Below, piece after piece: positions 1-6,129 of a stretch of 10,905 bases of DNA. How positions within the stretch are numbered: the first letter of the stretch is position 1; each line of letters starts with the position of its first letter. The notes beneath the pieces were generated by a model. The model worked only from the letters and a program-made list of their open reading frames with translations. It was not told where the DNA came from and did not search any database. The position numbers and the translations under genes are program-made. Source of the stretch: Pontiellaceae bacterium (GTDB taxonomy: Bacteria; Verrucomicrobiota; Kiritimatiellia; Kiritimatiellales; Tichowtungiaceae); NCBI GenBank assembly GCA_025457785.1, contig JALOTS010000041.1:1-10905 (forward strand). The letters are read 5' to 3'.

Positions 1-138
1 CGCTGGGATTACGACACCCCGGCCTCTCCCGAGGACTGGCAGGCCCTGGAAGAAAAAGTTGCCGCGCTGTACAACCGCCGCCGCGCCACCCATGAGGAAC
101 TTCAACTCGTCCGTGAAATGAGGAAAAAACATGGCTGA
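1..138 (+). CDS. C-terminal end of an unidentified protein (5' truncated by window edge)
   Basis: The first reading frame is open from base 1 to a TGA at 136-138 and gives 45 residues (beginning RWDYDTPASPEDW, ending VREMRKKHG). The segment is charged and probably helical, with no motif I recognise. It is judged real because its stop overlaps the start of the next gene by 8 nt (ATGGCTGA), which suggests translational coupling, and because the next gene's ribosome binding site (AGGA at 121-124) lies inside it. The function cannot be assigned from this fragment. Confidence 0.6.
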   Translation, partial: RWDYDTPASPEDWQALEEKVAALYNRRRATHEELQLVREMRKKHG

Positions 139-337
139 GTTCACCATTACCGGCGAATACATTGAACTGGACAAACTGCTGAAAGCCTCGCGTCTCTGCG
201 ACAGCGGCGGCGAGGCGCGCATGCTGATCAGCGAAGGCCGTGTTGCCGTAGATGGCGTAAAAGAAACCCGTCTGCGCCGTAAAATCCGCCCCGGCATGAC
301 GGTTGATTTCGACGGGCAGCGCCTTACGGTTCACTGA
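131..337 (+). CDS. Small S4-domain RNA-binding protein (YbcJ-like)
   Basis: This 68-residue protein is almost entirely one S4 RNA-binding fold. It contains the typical segment 'YIELDKLLKASRLCDSGGEA' (about residues 10-29), then 'ISEGRVAVDGVKETRLRRKI' (33-52), then a G-MTVDF beta strand. The basic cluster RLRRK is expected to contact structured RNA. Length and layout match the stand-alone S4 proteins of the YbcJ family, which are thought to act on rRNA or ribosome-related RNAs; the exact target is not known to me. The ATG is preceded by AGGA with 6-nt spacing and overlaps the upstream gene by 8 nt, so the two are probably co-transcribed. The only other family I would consider is a heat-shock Hsp15-type S4 protein, which is normally longer and more basic at its C-terminus. 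Confidence 0.87.
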   Translation: MAEFTITGEYIELDKLLKASRLCDSGGEARMLISEGRVAVDGVKETRLRRKIRPGMTVDFDGQRLTVH

Positions 338-383
338 GATTGGAGCGTTTTCTGAAAAACTGCGCCGATCCATCTGCAGGGAG

Positions 384-403
384 GGACTGCGGCCCCGCAG
401 TCC
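384..403. other. Perfect GC-rich inverted repeat downstream of the S4 gene
   Basis: The arms GGACTGCGG and CCGCAGTCC (9 bp each) are separated by CC. As RNA they would form a very stable hairpin 46 nt after the S4 gene's stop. No T-run follows, so it is not a canonical intrinsic terminator. It may protect the 3' end of the upstream transcript or assist Rho-dependent termination. The rest of the 338-539 gap shows no gene and no convincing promoter. Confidence 0.45.
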
Positions 404-539
404 GGAATCGCCGGGGCCGATGACCCTCCAAAACAGGGAAACGCCCCCCTTTGCGAAATTCATCCGCCAAAATCTTGATCTCGACAGACCCGAGGGATTA
501 AGGTGGACCTGATAAATCAAACGACAGGCCGCTCAAATT

Positions 540-1223
540 ATGAACGCAAAATCTGAAACTCCAGACGGCAGGCCCCCGGCGCGTGTCTTGATCGTAGATG
601 ATCATGCCATTGTCCGTTACGGCATGGGCGTGCTGCTGTCCGGCGCAGACGACCTGACCCTGTGCGGAGAGGCCGGAACCTATGACGAGGCAGTAAAGGC
701 GATTCACGACCTTCAACCGGATGTCGCCGTGATTGACATCATCCTCCACGACCGGAGCGGCCTCGATCTGATCCGGCAGCTTCGTGCCGAAGGAATCACC
801 CTTCCGCTCGTGGTCATGTCCATGCACGACGAATCCACTCATGCGGAAAAGGCTCTGCGGGCGGGCGCACAGGGATATATCATGAAAGAGGATGCCGACG
901 AAGTCCTCGTCGAGGCGCTGCGGACCGTCCTGAACGGAAAACTTCACATCAGCGGCGATATCAACGAAAAACTGCTTCGCAATTATGTGGAGGACGATGG
1001 ACATGAAGGGCAAAGCGGCATAGAAAGTCTGACCGACCGGGAGAAAGAGATTTTTGAATGTCTTGGCAAGGGGCTTACCACCCGGAAAATCGCCGAACGG
1101 TTCGACCTCAGTCCCCGCACCGTTGAAGTCCATCGCGCCCGAATCAAGAAAAAACTTGCCTGTGAAGATGCCGCCCAACTCCTGCGCACGGCTGTTCAAT
1201 GGGTCGAATCCAGTTCCATATAA
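540..1223 (+). CDS. Orphan response regulator, NarL/FixJ (LuxR-type HTH) family
   Basis: This 227-residue two-domain transcription regulator is of normal length for the family. The N-terminal receiver domain (about 15-135) shows the acidic pair D20-D21 in 'VLIVDDH', the phospho-acceptor D66 in 'VAVIDI', the switch Ser S94 in 'VVMSMHD' and the conserved K116 in 'GYIMK'. A variable linker leads to a LuxR-type helix-turn-helix (about 164-221) with 'LTDREKEIFECLGKGLTTRK' and 'LSPRTVEVHRARIKKKL'. All phosphorylation residues are present, so it should be activated by a histidine kinase, but no kinase gene lies in the window. The ATG at 540 is the first possible in-frame start after stops at 510-515. 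It has no clear Shine-Dalgarno sequence. The regulon is unknown. Confidence 0.93.
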   Translation: MNAKSETPDGRPPARVLIVDDHAIVRYGMGVLLSGADDLTLCGEAGTYDEAVKAIHDLQPDVAVIDIILHDRSGLDLIRQLRAEGITLPLVVMSMHDESTHAEKALRAGAQGYIMKEDADEVLVEALRTVLNGKLHISGDINEKLLRNYVEDDGHEGQSGIESLTDREKEIFECLGKGLTTRKIAERFDLSPRTVEVHRARIKKKLACEDAAQLLRTAVQWVESSSI

Positions 1224-1258
1224 TCGCAGGCTCTTCCATACGGAGAAAACGCGAAGAC

Positions 1259-1335
1259 TGGTAGGCGGTGAGGGACTCGAACCCCCGACCCTCTCGGTGT
1301 AAACGAGATGCTCTAACCAACTGAGCTAACCGCCC
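1259..1335 (-). tRNA. tRNA-Val (anticodon UAC), CCA encoded
   Basis: Read on the minus strand, all cloverleaf parts are present: acceptor GGGCGGT, D arm GCTC-AGTTGGTTA-GAGC, anticodon arm TCTCG-TTTACAC-CGAGA, a 5-nt variable loop, T arm GGGGG-TTCGAGT-CCCTC, 3' acceptor ACCGCCT, discriminator A, then CCA at 1259-1261. The loop centre TAC gives anticodon UAC, which reads GUA and other valine codons. The total is 77 nt. The first acceptor pair is a G1-U72 wobble rather than the usual G-C. The gene is convergent with the response regulator, whose stop lies 35 nt away. Confidence 0.97.
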
Positions 1336-1348
1336 GAAGAAGACGCAG

Positions 1349-1376
1349 AGAATAAATGGTTTCGCCGGTGAGTCAA
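1349..1376 (-). promoter_or_regulatory. Sigma70-type promoter of the tRNA-Val gene
   Basis: On the minus strand, TTGACT (1371-1376) is followed after 16 nt by TATTCT (1349-1354). Transcription would begin near 1342, giving a leader of only about 7 nt before the mature tRNA 5' end at 1335. Position and quality fit a strong tRNA promoter. Confidence 0.7.
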
Positions 1377-1408
1377 TCTCTCAGAACAAAACATTTCCCG
1401 CTTTTTCA

Positions 1409-1432
1409 GAAAAAACGACAGATTCCTCTGTC
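1409..1432 (-). terminator. Intrinsic terminator of hslO
   Basis: On the minus strand, GACAGA and TCTGTC form a 6-bp stem closed by a GGAA tetraloop. They are followed by G and a run of six T. It lies 12 nt beyond the hslO stop codon and stops the transcript before the tRNA promoter. Confidence 0.75.
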
Positions 1433-1444
1433 AGAAGTCCGAAT

Positions 1445-2329
1445 TCAACGGTTCCAGGCGGCAATGCAGTCATCAATCGTCAGCTCGTAACGCTCATTGC
1501 AGAACTGACAGCCGATCACCACGTTTTCTTTTTTGCGGACCAGTTCCATCCGTTCAGGAATCGGCAGCGTGCGCACGACCGCTTCCATTTTTTCGCGGTT
1601 GCATGCACAGGCAAACTGCGGGGTTCGTCCGGTGTCCCGGTGTAATCCGGTAAAGCCTGACTCCTCGGCAACCAGCGAATATGCCATTGTTTCGAACCCG
1701 TTATCCGCTTCGTGCCGGCAGCTCAGCAAATCGCGGAACACCGGACTTCCCATCCGGCGGCGGATACGGTCAAACCGTTCCAGATCGCAACCCGGCAGGG
1801 CCTGAATCATCCAGCCCTGACAGAGCCGGACGGGATTTTCGGGGTCGGCATTAAAAAAAATCAAGGCGTTCAAGCCTGTTTCAATCTGATTGCTGATGCA
1901 ATGGGTGTAGGCAAGATCATTGACCACGTCATGCAGAGGAACCGGTGCGGTCCCGGAATTCAGAATTTTTCCGGCCTGCGAAGTGACGATTTGCACGTCA
2001 CCAAGGTCGCCGTACAGCGCGTTGAGATCGTCTGTTTCCAGATTTAACTGCGGCGGAGAAATAAACCCGCGCACCGTGCCGTCCTGTCCGGCATCGACCA
2101 CAATCGTTCGCAAGACCCCGTTATATTTCCAGCAGACATTAATGCGCTGTCCCTCCGGCAGAATCGCTGCGCTGAGCAATGCGCCGGTAACGGCCCGGCC
2201 CAAAAGATGGGCGGCGGCGGGATCGCAGTCATGCTTCAGCACAATGGTTTTCACGGTTTGCGTCGTCATCGCGCAGGCAAATGCGACATCCAGCCCGCTA
2301 AAATGTCCCTTTATCATCCAGTCGTTCAC
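1445..2329 (-). CDS. hslO: Hsp33 redox-regulated holdase chaperone
   Basis: This 294-residue cytoplasmic chaperone is of typical family length. Hsp33 is switched on by oxidation: four cysteines hold zinc when reduced and form disulfides under peroxide or bleach stress, exposing a surface that holds unfolding proteins. Here the C-terminal switch is intact: C241-A-C243 in 'FACACNREK', then 30 residues, then C274-Q-F-C277 in 'GCQFCNERY', the same spacing as I recall for the E. coli protein. The N-terminal core carries the expected 'LLGRAVTGALLSAAIL' (about 42-57) and 'VRGFISPPQ'. The start is GTG at 2329, chosen because AGGGGA (2337-2342) lies 7 nt upstream. The gene is divergent from nrdD and has its own terminator. 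A chaperone for oxidative damage next to oxygen-sensitive ribonucleotide reduction fits an anaerobe that meets oxygen occasionally. Confidence 0.96.
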   Translation of the reverse strand: MNDWMIKGHFSGLDVAFACAMTTQTVKTIVLKHDCDPAAAHLLGRAVTGALLSAAILPEGQRINVCWKYNGVLRTIVVDAGQDGTVRGFISPPQLNLETDDLNALYGDLGDVQIVTSQAGKILNSGTAPVPLHDVVNDLAYTHCISNQIETGLNALIFFNADPENPVRLCQGWMIQALPGCDLERFDRIRRRMGSPVFRDLLSCRHEADNGFETMAYSLVAEESGFTGLHRDTGRTPQFACACNREKMEAVVRTLPIPERMELVRKKENVVIGCQFCNERYELTIDDCIAAWNR

Positions 2330-2351
2330 GGTATTTTCCCCTGTTAAATTT

Positions 2352-2385
2352 ATTATCGAAATTAGATTCTTCGTTCGAAGAATCT
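2352..2385 (-). promoter_or_regulatory. hslO promoter region with a perfect palindrome
   Basis: A perfect inverted repeat occupies 2364-2385, with arms AGATTCTTCG and CGAAGAATCT separated by 2 nt. Towards hslO, GATAAT (2352-2357 on the minus strand) is a good -10 element. With a 16-nt spacer the -35 position falls on TTCGAA in the centre of the palindrome. The repeat therefore looks like an operator that a dimeric regulator could bind to block or modulate hslO transcription. It does not match CIRCE or Fur sites. The predicted start near 2345 would leave a short leader containing the AGGGGA site. Assignment as an operator is inference. Confidence 0.5.
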
Positions 2386-2490
2386 ACCATTCTTGCATAG
2401 CCCGAAAGCGAAGCGACAGATAATTTTAAAAAAATAACGAATGGAACGAGCATTTCAAAAATAATGTTTATAACCGACTGATTGAAAATG

Positions 2491-2820
2491 TGTTATATTT
2501 AAATGAAGCCGCAGTAAACAGAACTTTCATCAAATCCTGATAACAGACAACCCGTAACTTTGATCCAAGACAGGTCGGCAGGGGCCATGTGGACGAAACT
2601 CTGGAAATCATCCGGTCTCACTCGGACTTTGGTTGTGGCTCCACTGCATTGGACTTCATTTTCCCGTTCAGGGTCAACCCGTTAAGAAGCCGAAGCCCGG
2701 CCGGTTTTCACCATTTTTTCTCCGCCAAAACCCCTGTTTTTGAACCGATACGGTCTGCCGGAAAGGCTGGATTTCAAGACTTTTCTGAAAGAGAACGAAC
2801 AGGCTCTTTCTCTTTTTTTC
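2491..2820 (+). other. Intergenic stretch with a possible ~310-nt small transcript
   Basis: Between the hslO palindrome and the nrdD promoter I see no convincing gene. On the plus strand there is an extended -10-like element (TGTTATATT, 2491-2499; the -35 region is weak), and an intrinsic terminator ends at 2820. If both work, an RNA of about 310 nt would run from near 2506 to near 2817, independent of nrdD. I could not match it to 6S RNA, RNase P RNA, tmRNA, SRP RNA or a known riboswitch. The part before it (2386-2490) is AT-rich without recognisable features. Confidence 0.25.
2787..2820 (+). terminator. Intrinsic terminator upstream of the nrdD promoter
   Basis: GAAAGAG (2787-2793) pairs with CTCTTTC (2804-2810) around a 10-nt loop, and a T-rich tract TCTTTTTTTC follows. 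It would stop plus-strand transcription arriving from the intergenic region and so insulate the nrdD promoter at 2877. Confidence 0.62.
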
Positions 2821-2854
2821 GGAACGTTTTCTAACGCACAAGGTTATGAAAACA

Positions 2855-2870
2855 ACACAATATGTTGTGG
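2855..2870. promoter_or_regulatory. Putative NrdR box
   Basis: The 16-mer ACACAATATGTTGTGG matches 14 of 16 positions of the NrdR box consensus ACACWATATWTWGTGT. NrdR is the zinc-finger/ATP-cone repressor of ribonucleotide reductase genes in most bacteria. The box ends 6 nt before the -35 hexamer of the nrdD promoter, a suitable place for repression. NrdR usually needs two boxes about 31 bp apart; the best second candidate (around 2881) is poor, so only one box is claimed. Confidence 0.6.
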
Positions 2871-2876
2871 TTTCAT

Positions 2877-2905
2877 TTGACAGCTATACAGCATTTGGAT
2901 AAATT
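2877..2905 (+). promoter_or_regulatory. Likely promoter of the nrdD-redoxin-nrdG operon
   Basis: A consensus -35 TTGACA (2877-2882) is followed after 17 nt by TAAATT (2900-2905, 4 of 6 matches); GATAAA at 2898 is an alternative. Transcription would begin near 2912, leaving a leader of about 67 nt before the nrdD ATG. The NrdR-like box lies just upstream. Confidence 0.5.
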
Positions 2906-2978
2906 TTGGTCCTTAACTGAACGAAGAAGTTATCAACGAAGCCGCTTGTAAACAGGTTATTAACAGGGGAAACAGTCT

Positions 2979-5705
2979 ATGGCCGAAAACATTACATCAA
3001 AAAATTCACTTTTCGACGGATTCCGCAAACGTTCGGGGTTGATCGTGCCCTTCTGCCCTAAAAAAATCGAGATGGCTATTCATCTCGCCGTGGAAGAAGT
3101 TTCCCGGAAGCAAAATATGCCGCGCAATGAGGGTCTCGCCCCGAAAGTCACGGCGCAGGTTCTTGAACAGCTCAACAATCCGCAGTCCGAGTTTTTCGTG
3201 CATCCCGAAACGGACGGCAAACGCATTCCGCACATCGAAGATGTGCAGGATCTGGTCGAAATTCTTCTGGCGGAAAACGGCGAAACACTGGTTGTCGCCG
3301 CCTATAAGCGCTATCGCAAACAGCGCGAACTGGCCCGCAGCAGCATCCGCGTACGCGACGGAAACCTGAAGAAAGACAAAGTCGATGTCACCGATGCCAG
3401 CCTTCTGCTGGTGGAATCCCACTCCGCTGAAGTCACCCTCCCGTGGGACCGCAAACGGATTGTGAAACAAATTCTGGACAAAACCGACCTTGCGGTGGAT
3501 ACGGCCATCAGCGTCGCGAAATCGGTTGAAAACCGGATTATCGCCGGCGGCATGAAAGCCATCAGCACTACCCTCATCCGCGAAATGGTCAACAACGAGC
3601 TGACCGAACGCGGCTACCACCAGGCGCAACTGCGCGACCTGTCGCTTTACGGCGTTCCGCTCGACTATGTTGAAAAACTGATGTTCACCAAATCCACCGA
3701 AAACAGCAACATCGTCAACAACAACCCCGAAGCCGTAAACCTCGGCATTGCGGAACTGGTGCTGAAACAGTGGGCGCTCGACACGATCTTCAGCCCGGAC
3801 ATCAAGCGTGCGCACAATACCGGCGCCGTGCATCTGCATGATCTCGGCTACCCGCACCGCGTCTATTGCTCCAGTCACTCCATCGAGTACGTTAAAAAAT
3901 ACGGCCTTAAAGGACTGATCAACCTCAACACCGAATCGCGCCCGGCCAAAACCGCCTCCGTGCTGACCGGCCATTTGAACACATTTCTGGCATCGATGCA
4001 GGCCAACTATGCCGGCGCGCTCGGCATTGCCTACATCAACATTCTCTACGCCCCCTATCTCGAAGGCATGAACGACCTGGAGCTCAAACAGATCGCGCAG
4101 GAGCTGATCTTCAACGGCTCGCAAAACGCATTCAGCCGGGGCGGACAAACCCTGTTCCTTGATTTCAATATCCACTCCGGAGTTCCGGGCTACCTGAAAA
4201 CCGTTCCGGCCATCGGTCCGGGCGGAAAATATATGCTCAGGTTGAAATCCGGCGAAAAAGTCCGTCTGGAAGAGGTTCTGCGGGAAGACCGGGATGCCAG
4301 CGGCTACAAGATGATGGATCTTTTCCTGACGGAAGCCGACGGATCAAAACGTCTCGTCCTGCGCGAACTCAGAGGCAAAGAAGGGCTTGAGTACGACAAA
4401 ACAATCGCAGCCGACCTTGAAATGCGCGGCGAAAAAATTATCACCTACGGCGATTACACCAAAGAGTCTCAGGACTTCTGCCGCGCCCTGCTCTCTGTCT
4501 GGGGCGACGGAGACAGCAACGGACGCATCTTTGAATTCCCGAAATGCGATTTCCATATCAGCGATGAAACCTTTACGGACCCTGAACAGTATCAGATTTA
4601 TCAGGCGGCCTGTGAACTGGCCGCTAAAAACGGTTCCACTTATTTCATCTTCGACCGCGATGAAGTCACGCTGTCGGCCTGTTGCCGCCTGCGCACCACC
4701 ATCAGCGACAACCGGATGCTGCGCCACCCGGAAAACATGCGTTTCTGCGGCTTCCAAAACGTCACCATCAACATCCCGCAGTGCGCCTACCGTGCGGCGC
4801 GCAAGGGCGGCGACATCCTGAAAAACTTCTACGAAGAACTCGACATCATGATGGAACTCTGTGCGCAGGCTCACCTCCAGAAGAAGGCCAAGATCGCCAC
4901 CATGATGAGCGGCAACGGCCACCCGCTCTGGCAGATCGGAAAAGAGTCGAACGACGGCAAACCCTACGTCAACCTCGACACCTGCACCTACATTCTCGGC
5001 CTGATCGGCATCAACGACACCGTTAAATTCCTGATCGGCCAGGAACTGCATGACAGCGACGAAGCTCAGCAGTTCGGCCTGCGGATTGTGGCGCACATGT
5101 ACACCCGCACCAAAAAGCTGAGCAAAAAATACAATCTCAAGTTCACGCTCGAAGAGTCGCCCGCCGAAAGCGCCGCGCGCCGTCTGGCCAAGACCGACCT
5201 CGTCTATTTCCACGACGAAGCCAAGGATATCGTGAAAGGCGAAACCGAGGATGTCTGCTACTACACCAACTCCATCCACCTCACCGCCGATGCGCCGGTC
5301 AGCCTGGTCGGACGCATTGTCGAGCAGTCCAAATATCACTGCCTGATTGAATCCGGCGCCATCACCCACGCCTTTGTCGGCGAAGAACAGCCCTCGGCCG
5401 CTTCCATCGAAAAGCTCATGACCGAAACCTTCTTCCGTACGCAGTCGGCGCAGGTCTGCATCTCGCCCGAATTCACCTTCTGCAACACCTGCCACCATCA
5501 GGCGCGCGGACTGGTCGAAACCTGCCCCGCCTGTGAATCCGCCGATGTCGTCGGCGAGACCCGCGTGGTCGGTTACTTCAGCAAAATTCAAAACTGGAAT
5601 AAATCAAAACGCTACGGCGAGCTCAAAGCCCGTCAGCGGGGACTCTACCATGTCGAAACCGCCGATCAGGCAGCCATCTGCCCGGTCGTAACCGCCAACG
5701 TATAA
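2979..5705 (+). CDS. nrdD: Anaerobic (class III) ribonucleoside-triphosphate reductase
   Basis: NrdD reduces ribonucleoside triphosphates to deoxyribonucleotides without oxygen, using a glycyl radical installed by NrdG. Residues 15-118 form an ATP-cone ('RKRSGLIVPFCPKKIEMAI'), the allosteric dATP/ATP site. Residues about 150-228 look like a second cone ('LPWDRKRIVKQILD', 'ISTTLIREMVNNEL'). The catalytic barrel follows, with 'HLHDLGYPHRVYC' (C297), 'SRGGQTLFLDFN', 'CCRLRTT' (C568, C569) and 'FCGFQNVTINIPQC'. Near the C-terminus C835/C838 and C849/C852 form the structural zinc site, and 'TRVVGYF' places the radical glycine at G865. At 908 residues it is longer than usual (about 600-750) because of the second cone and an apparent insertion near 419-487. 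The start is supported by AGGGGA 8 nt upstream. It is first in an operon with a redoxin and nrdG, and a NrdR-like box precedes it. Confidence 0.97.
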   Translation: MAENITSKNSLFDGFRKRSGLIVPFCPKKIEMAIHLAVEEVSRKQNMPRNEGLAPKVTAQVLEQLNNPQSEFFVHPETDGKRIPHIEDVQDLVEILLAENGETLVVAAYKRYRKQRELARSSIRVRDGNLKKDKVDVTDASLLLVESHSAEVTLPWDRKRIVKQILDKTDLAVDTAISVAKSVENRIIAGGMKAISTTLIREMVNNELTERGYHQAQLRDLSLYGVPLDYVEKLMFTKSTENSNIVNNNPEAVNLGIAELVLKQWALDTIFSPDIKRAHNTGAVHLHDLGYPHRVYCSSHSIEYVKKYGLKGLINLNTESRPAKTASVLTGHLNTFLASMQANYAGALGIAYINILYAPYLEGMNDLELKQIAQELIFNGSQNAFSRGGQTLFLDFNIHSGVPGYLKTVPAIGPGGKYMLRLKSGEKVRLEEVLREDRDASGYKMMDLFLTEADGSKRLVLRELRGKEGLEYDKTIAADLEMRGEKIITYGDYTKESQDFCRALLSVWGDGDSNGRIFEFPKCDFHISDETFTDPEQYQIYQAACELAAKNGSTYFIFDRDEVTLSACCRLRTTISDNRMLRHPENMRFCGFQNVTINIPQCAYRAARKGGDILKNFYEELDIMMELCAQAHLQKKAKIATMMSGNGHPLWQIGKESNDGKPYVNLDTCTYILGLIGINDTVKFLIGQELHDSDEAQQFGLRIVAHMYTRTKKLSKKYNLKFTLEESPAESAARRLAKTDLVYFHDEAKDIVKGETEDVCYYTNSIHLTADAPVSLVGRIVEQSKYHCLIESGAITHAFVGEEQPSAASIEKLMTETFFRTQSAQVCISPEFTFCNTCHHQARGLVETCPACESADVVGETRVVGYFSKIQNWNKSKRYGELKARQRGLYHVETADQAAICPVVTANV

Positions 5706-5733
5706 ACTCCATTTACATCAGAAACCTGTCATT

Positions 5734-6129
5734 ATGAAAAAACCCTATAAAATAAAAGTGTTCGGAAAAGAAGGCTGTGCCAAATGCAAAACGCTGAACC
5801 AGCGGCTCGATAAACTGCTCGAAGAAAAAGAGTGGAACGACTTCGAGAAAGAATACTGCGATGTCGAAACGGTTGACGGCCTTGTCGCCTTCGCCTCCGC
5901 CGAGTGCATCAATCCCCAGCGGATTCCGGCTATGCTCGTCACCCGGCTGCAGGAAGAAACCGGAACCTATATTCCCGTTCCTTCCCGCGATCCGCGCCCC
6001 CGCTGCGCGGTTTGCGGCAAATCCAAACTCTACCAGTACGTTGGCCTTCAAACCGATTACAGCGACGAAGGAAAAGGAACAATCTCTCCGAAAATGATCA
6101 CCACAGTACTTCAGGAAGTCCGGGCATAA
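5734..6129 (+). CDS. Glutaredoxin/NrdH-like redoxin, probable electron donor to NrdD
   Basis: This 131-residue small cytoplasmic redox protein starts like a thioredoxin-fold protein: strand 'KIKVFGKEG', then the redox motif C15-A-K-C18 at the start of a basic helix ('KTLNQRLDKLLEEK'), and a probable cis-proline at I64-P65. It lies 28 nt after nrdD and overlaps nrdG by one base (TAATG), so it belongs to the same operon. Some class III reductases take electrons from thioredoxin or NrdH-like redoxins rather than formate, and this placement suggests that role here (inference). The protein is longer than a typical 75-85 residue NrdH. Its C-terminal part adds a second C91-A-V-C94 motif ('RPRCAVCGKSK'), whose job could be disulfide relay or metal binding. 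C42 and C58 are further cysteines. No clear ribosome binding site precedes the ATG. Confidence 0.88.
   Translation: MKKPYKIKVFGKEGCAKCKTLNQRLDKLLEEKEWNDFEKEYCDVETVDGLVAFASAECINPQRIPAMLVTRLQEETGTYIPVPSRDPRPRCAVCGKSKLYQYVGLQTDYSDEGKGTISPKMITTVLQEVRA

Noticed and set aside
498..1199. 233-codon minus-strand frame opposite the response regulator
   Set aside because: The plus-strand frame contains complete receiver and LuxR domains, so the antisense frame is incidental.
2589..2834. 81-codon plus-strand frame (GTG start) in the hslO-nrdD gap
   Set aside because: Although AGGGG precedes the GTG, the translation is Phe/Ser-rich without motif, and an intrinsic terminator (2787-2820) lies inside it, which argues against a real gene.
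2881..2896. Second NrdR box downstream of the first
   Set aside because: Only about half of the consensus positions match, and the 26-bp spacing is not the expected 31 or so.
3006..4175. 389-codon open frame on the minus strand opposite nrdD
   Set aside because: It lies wholly antisense to the unmistakable NrdD coding sequence, and its translation is compositionally biased (rich in F, V, G, A, D) with no recognisable motif. It is a shadow of nrdD codon usage.
4344..5591. 415-codon open frame on the minus strand opposite nrdD
   Set aside because: Same reason: it is antisense to the catalytic and zinc-binding part of NrdD, has no motif, and shows the mirrored composition typical of shadow frames.
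5904..6128. Upstream extension of the nrdG frame into the redoxin gene (331 codons in total)
   Set aside because: The extra 75 codons overlap the redoxin coding region in another frame and are low-complexity. The TAATG-coupled ATG at 6129 is the natural start.
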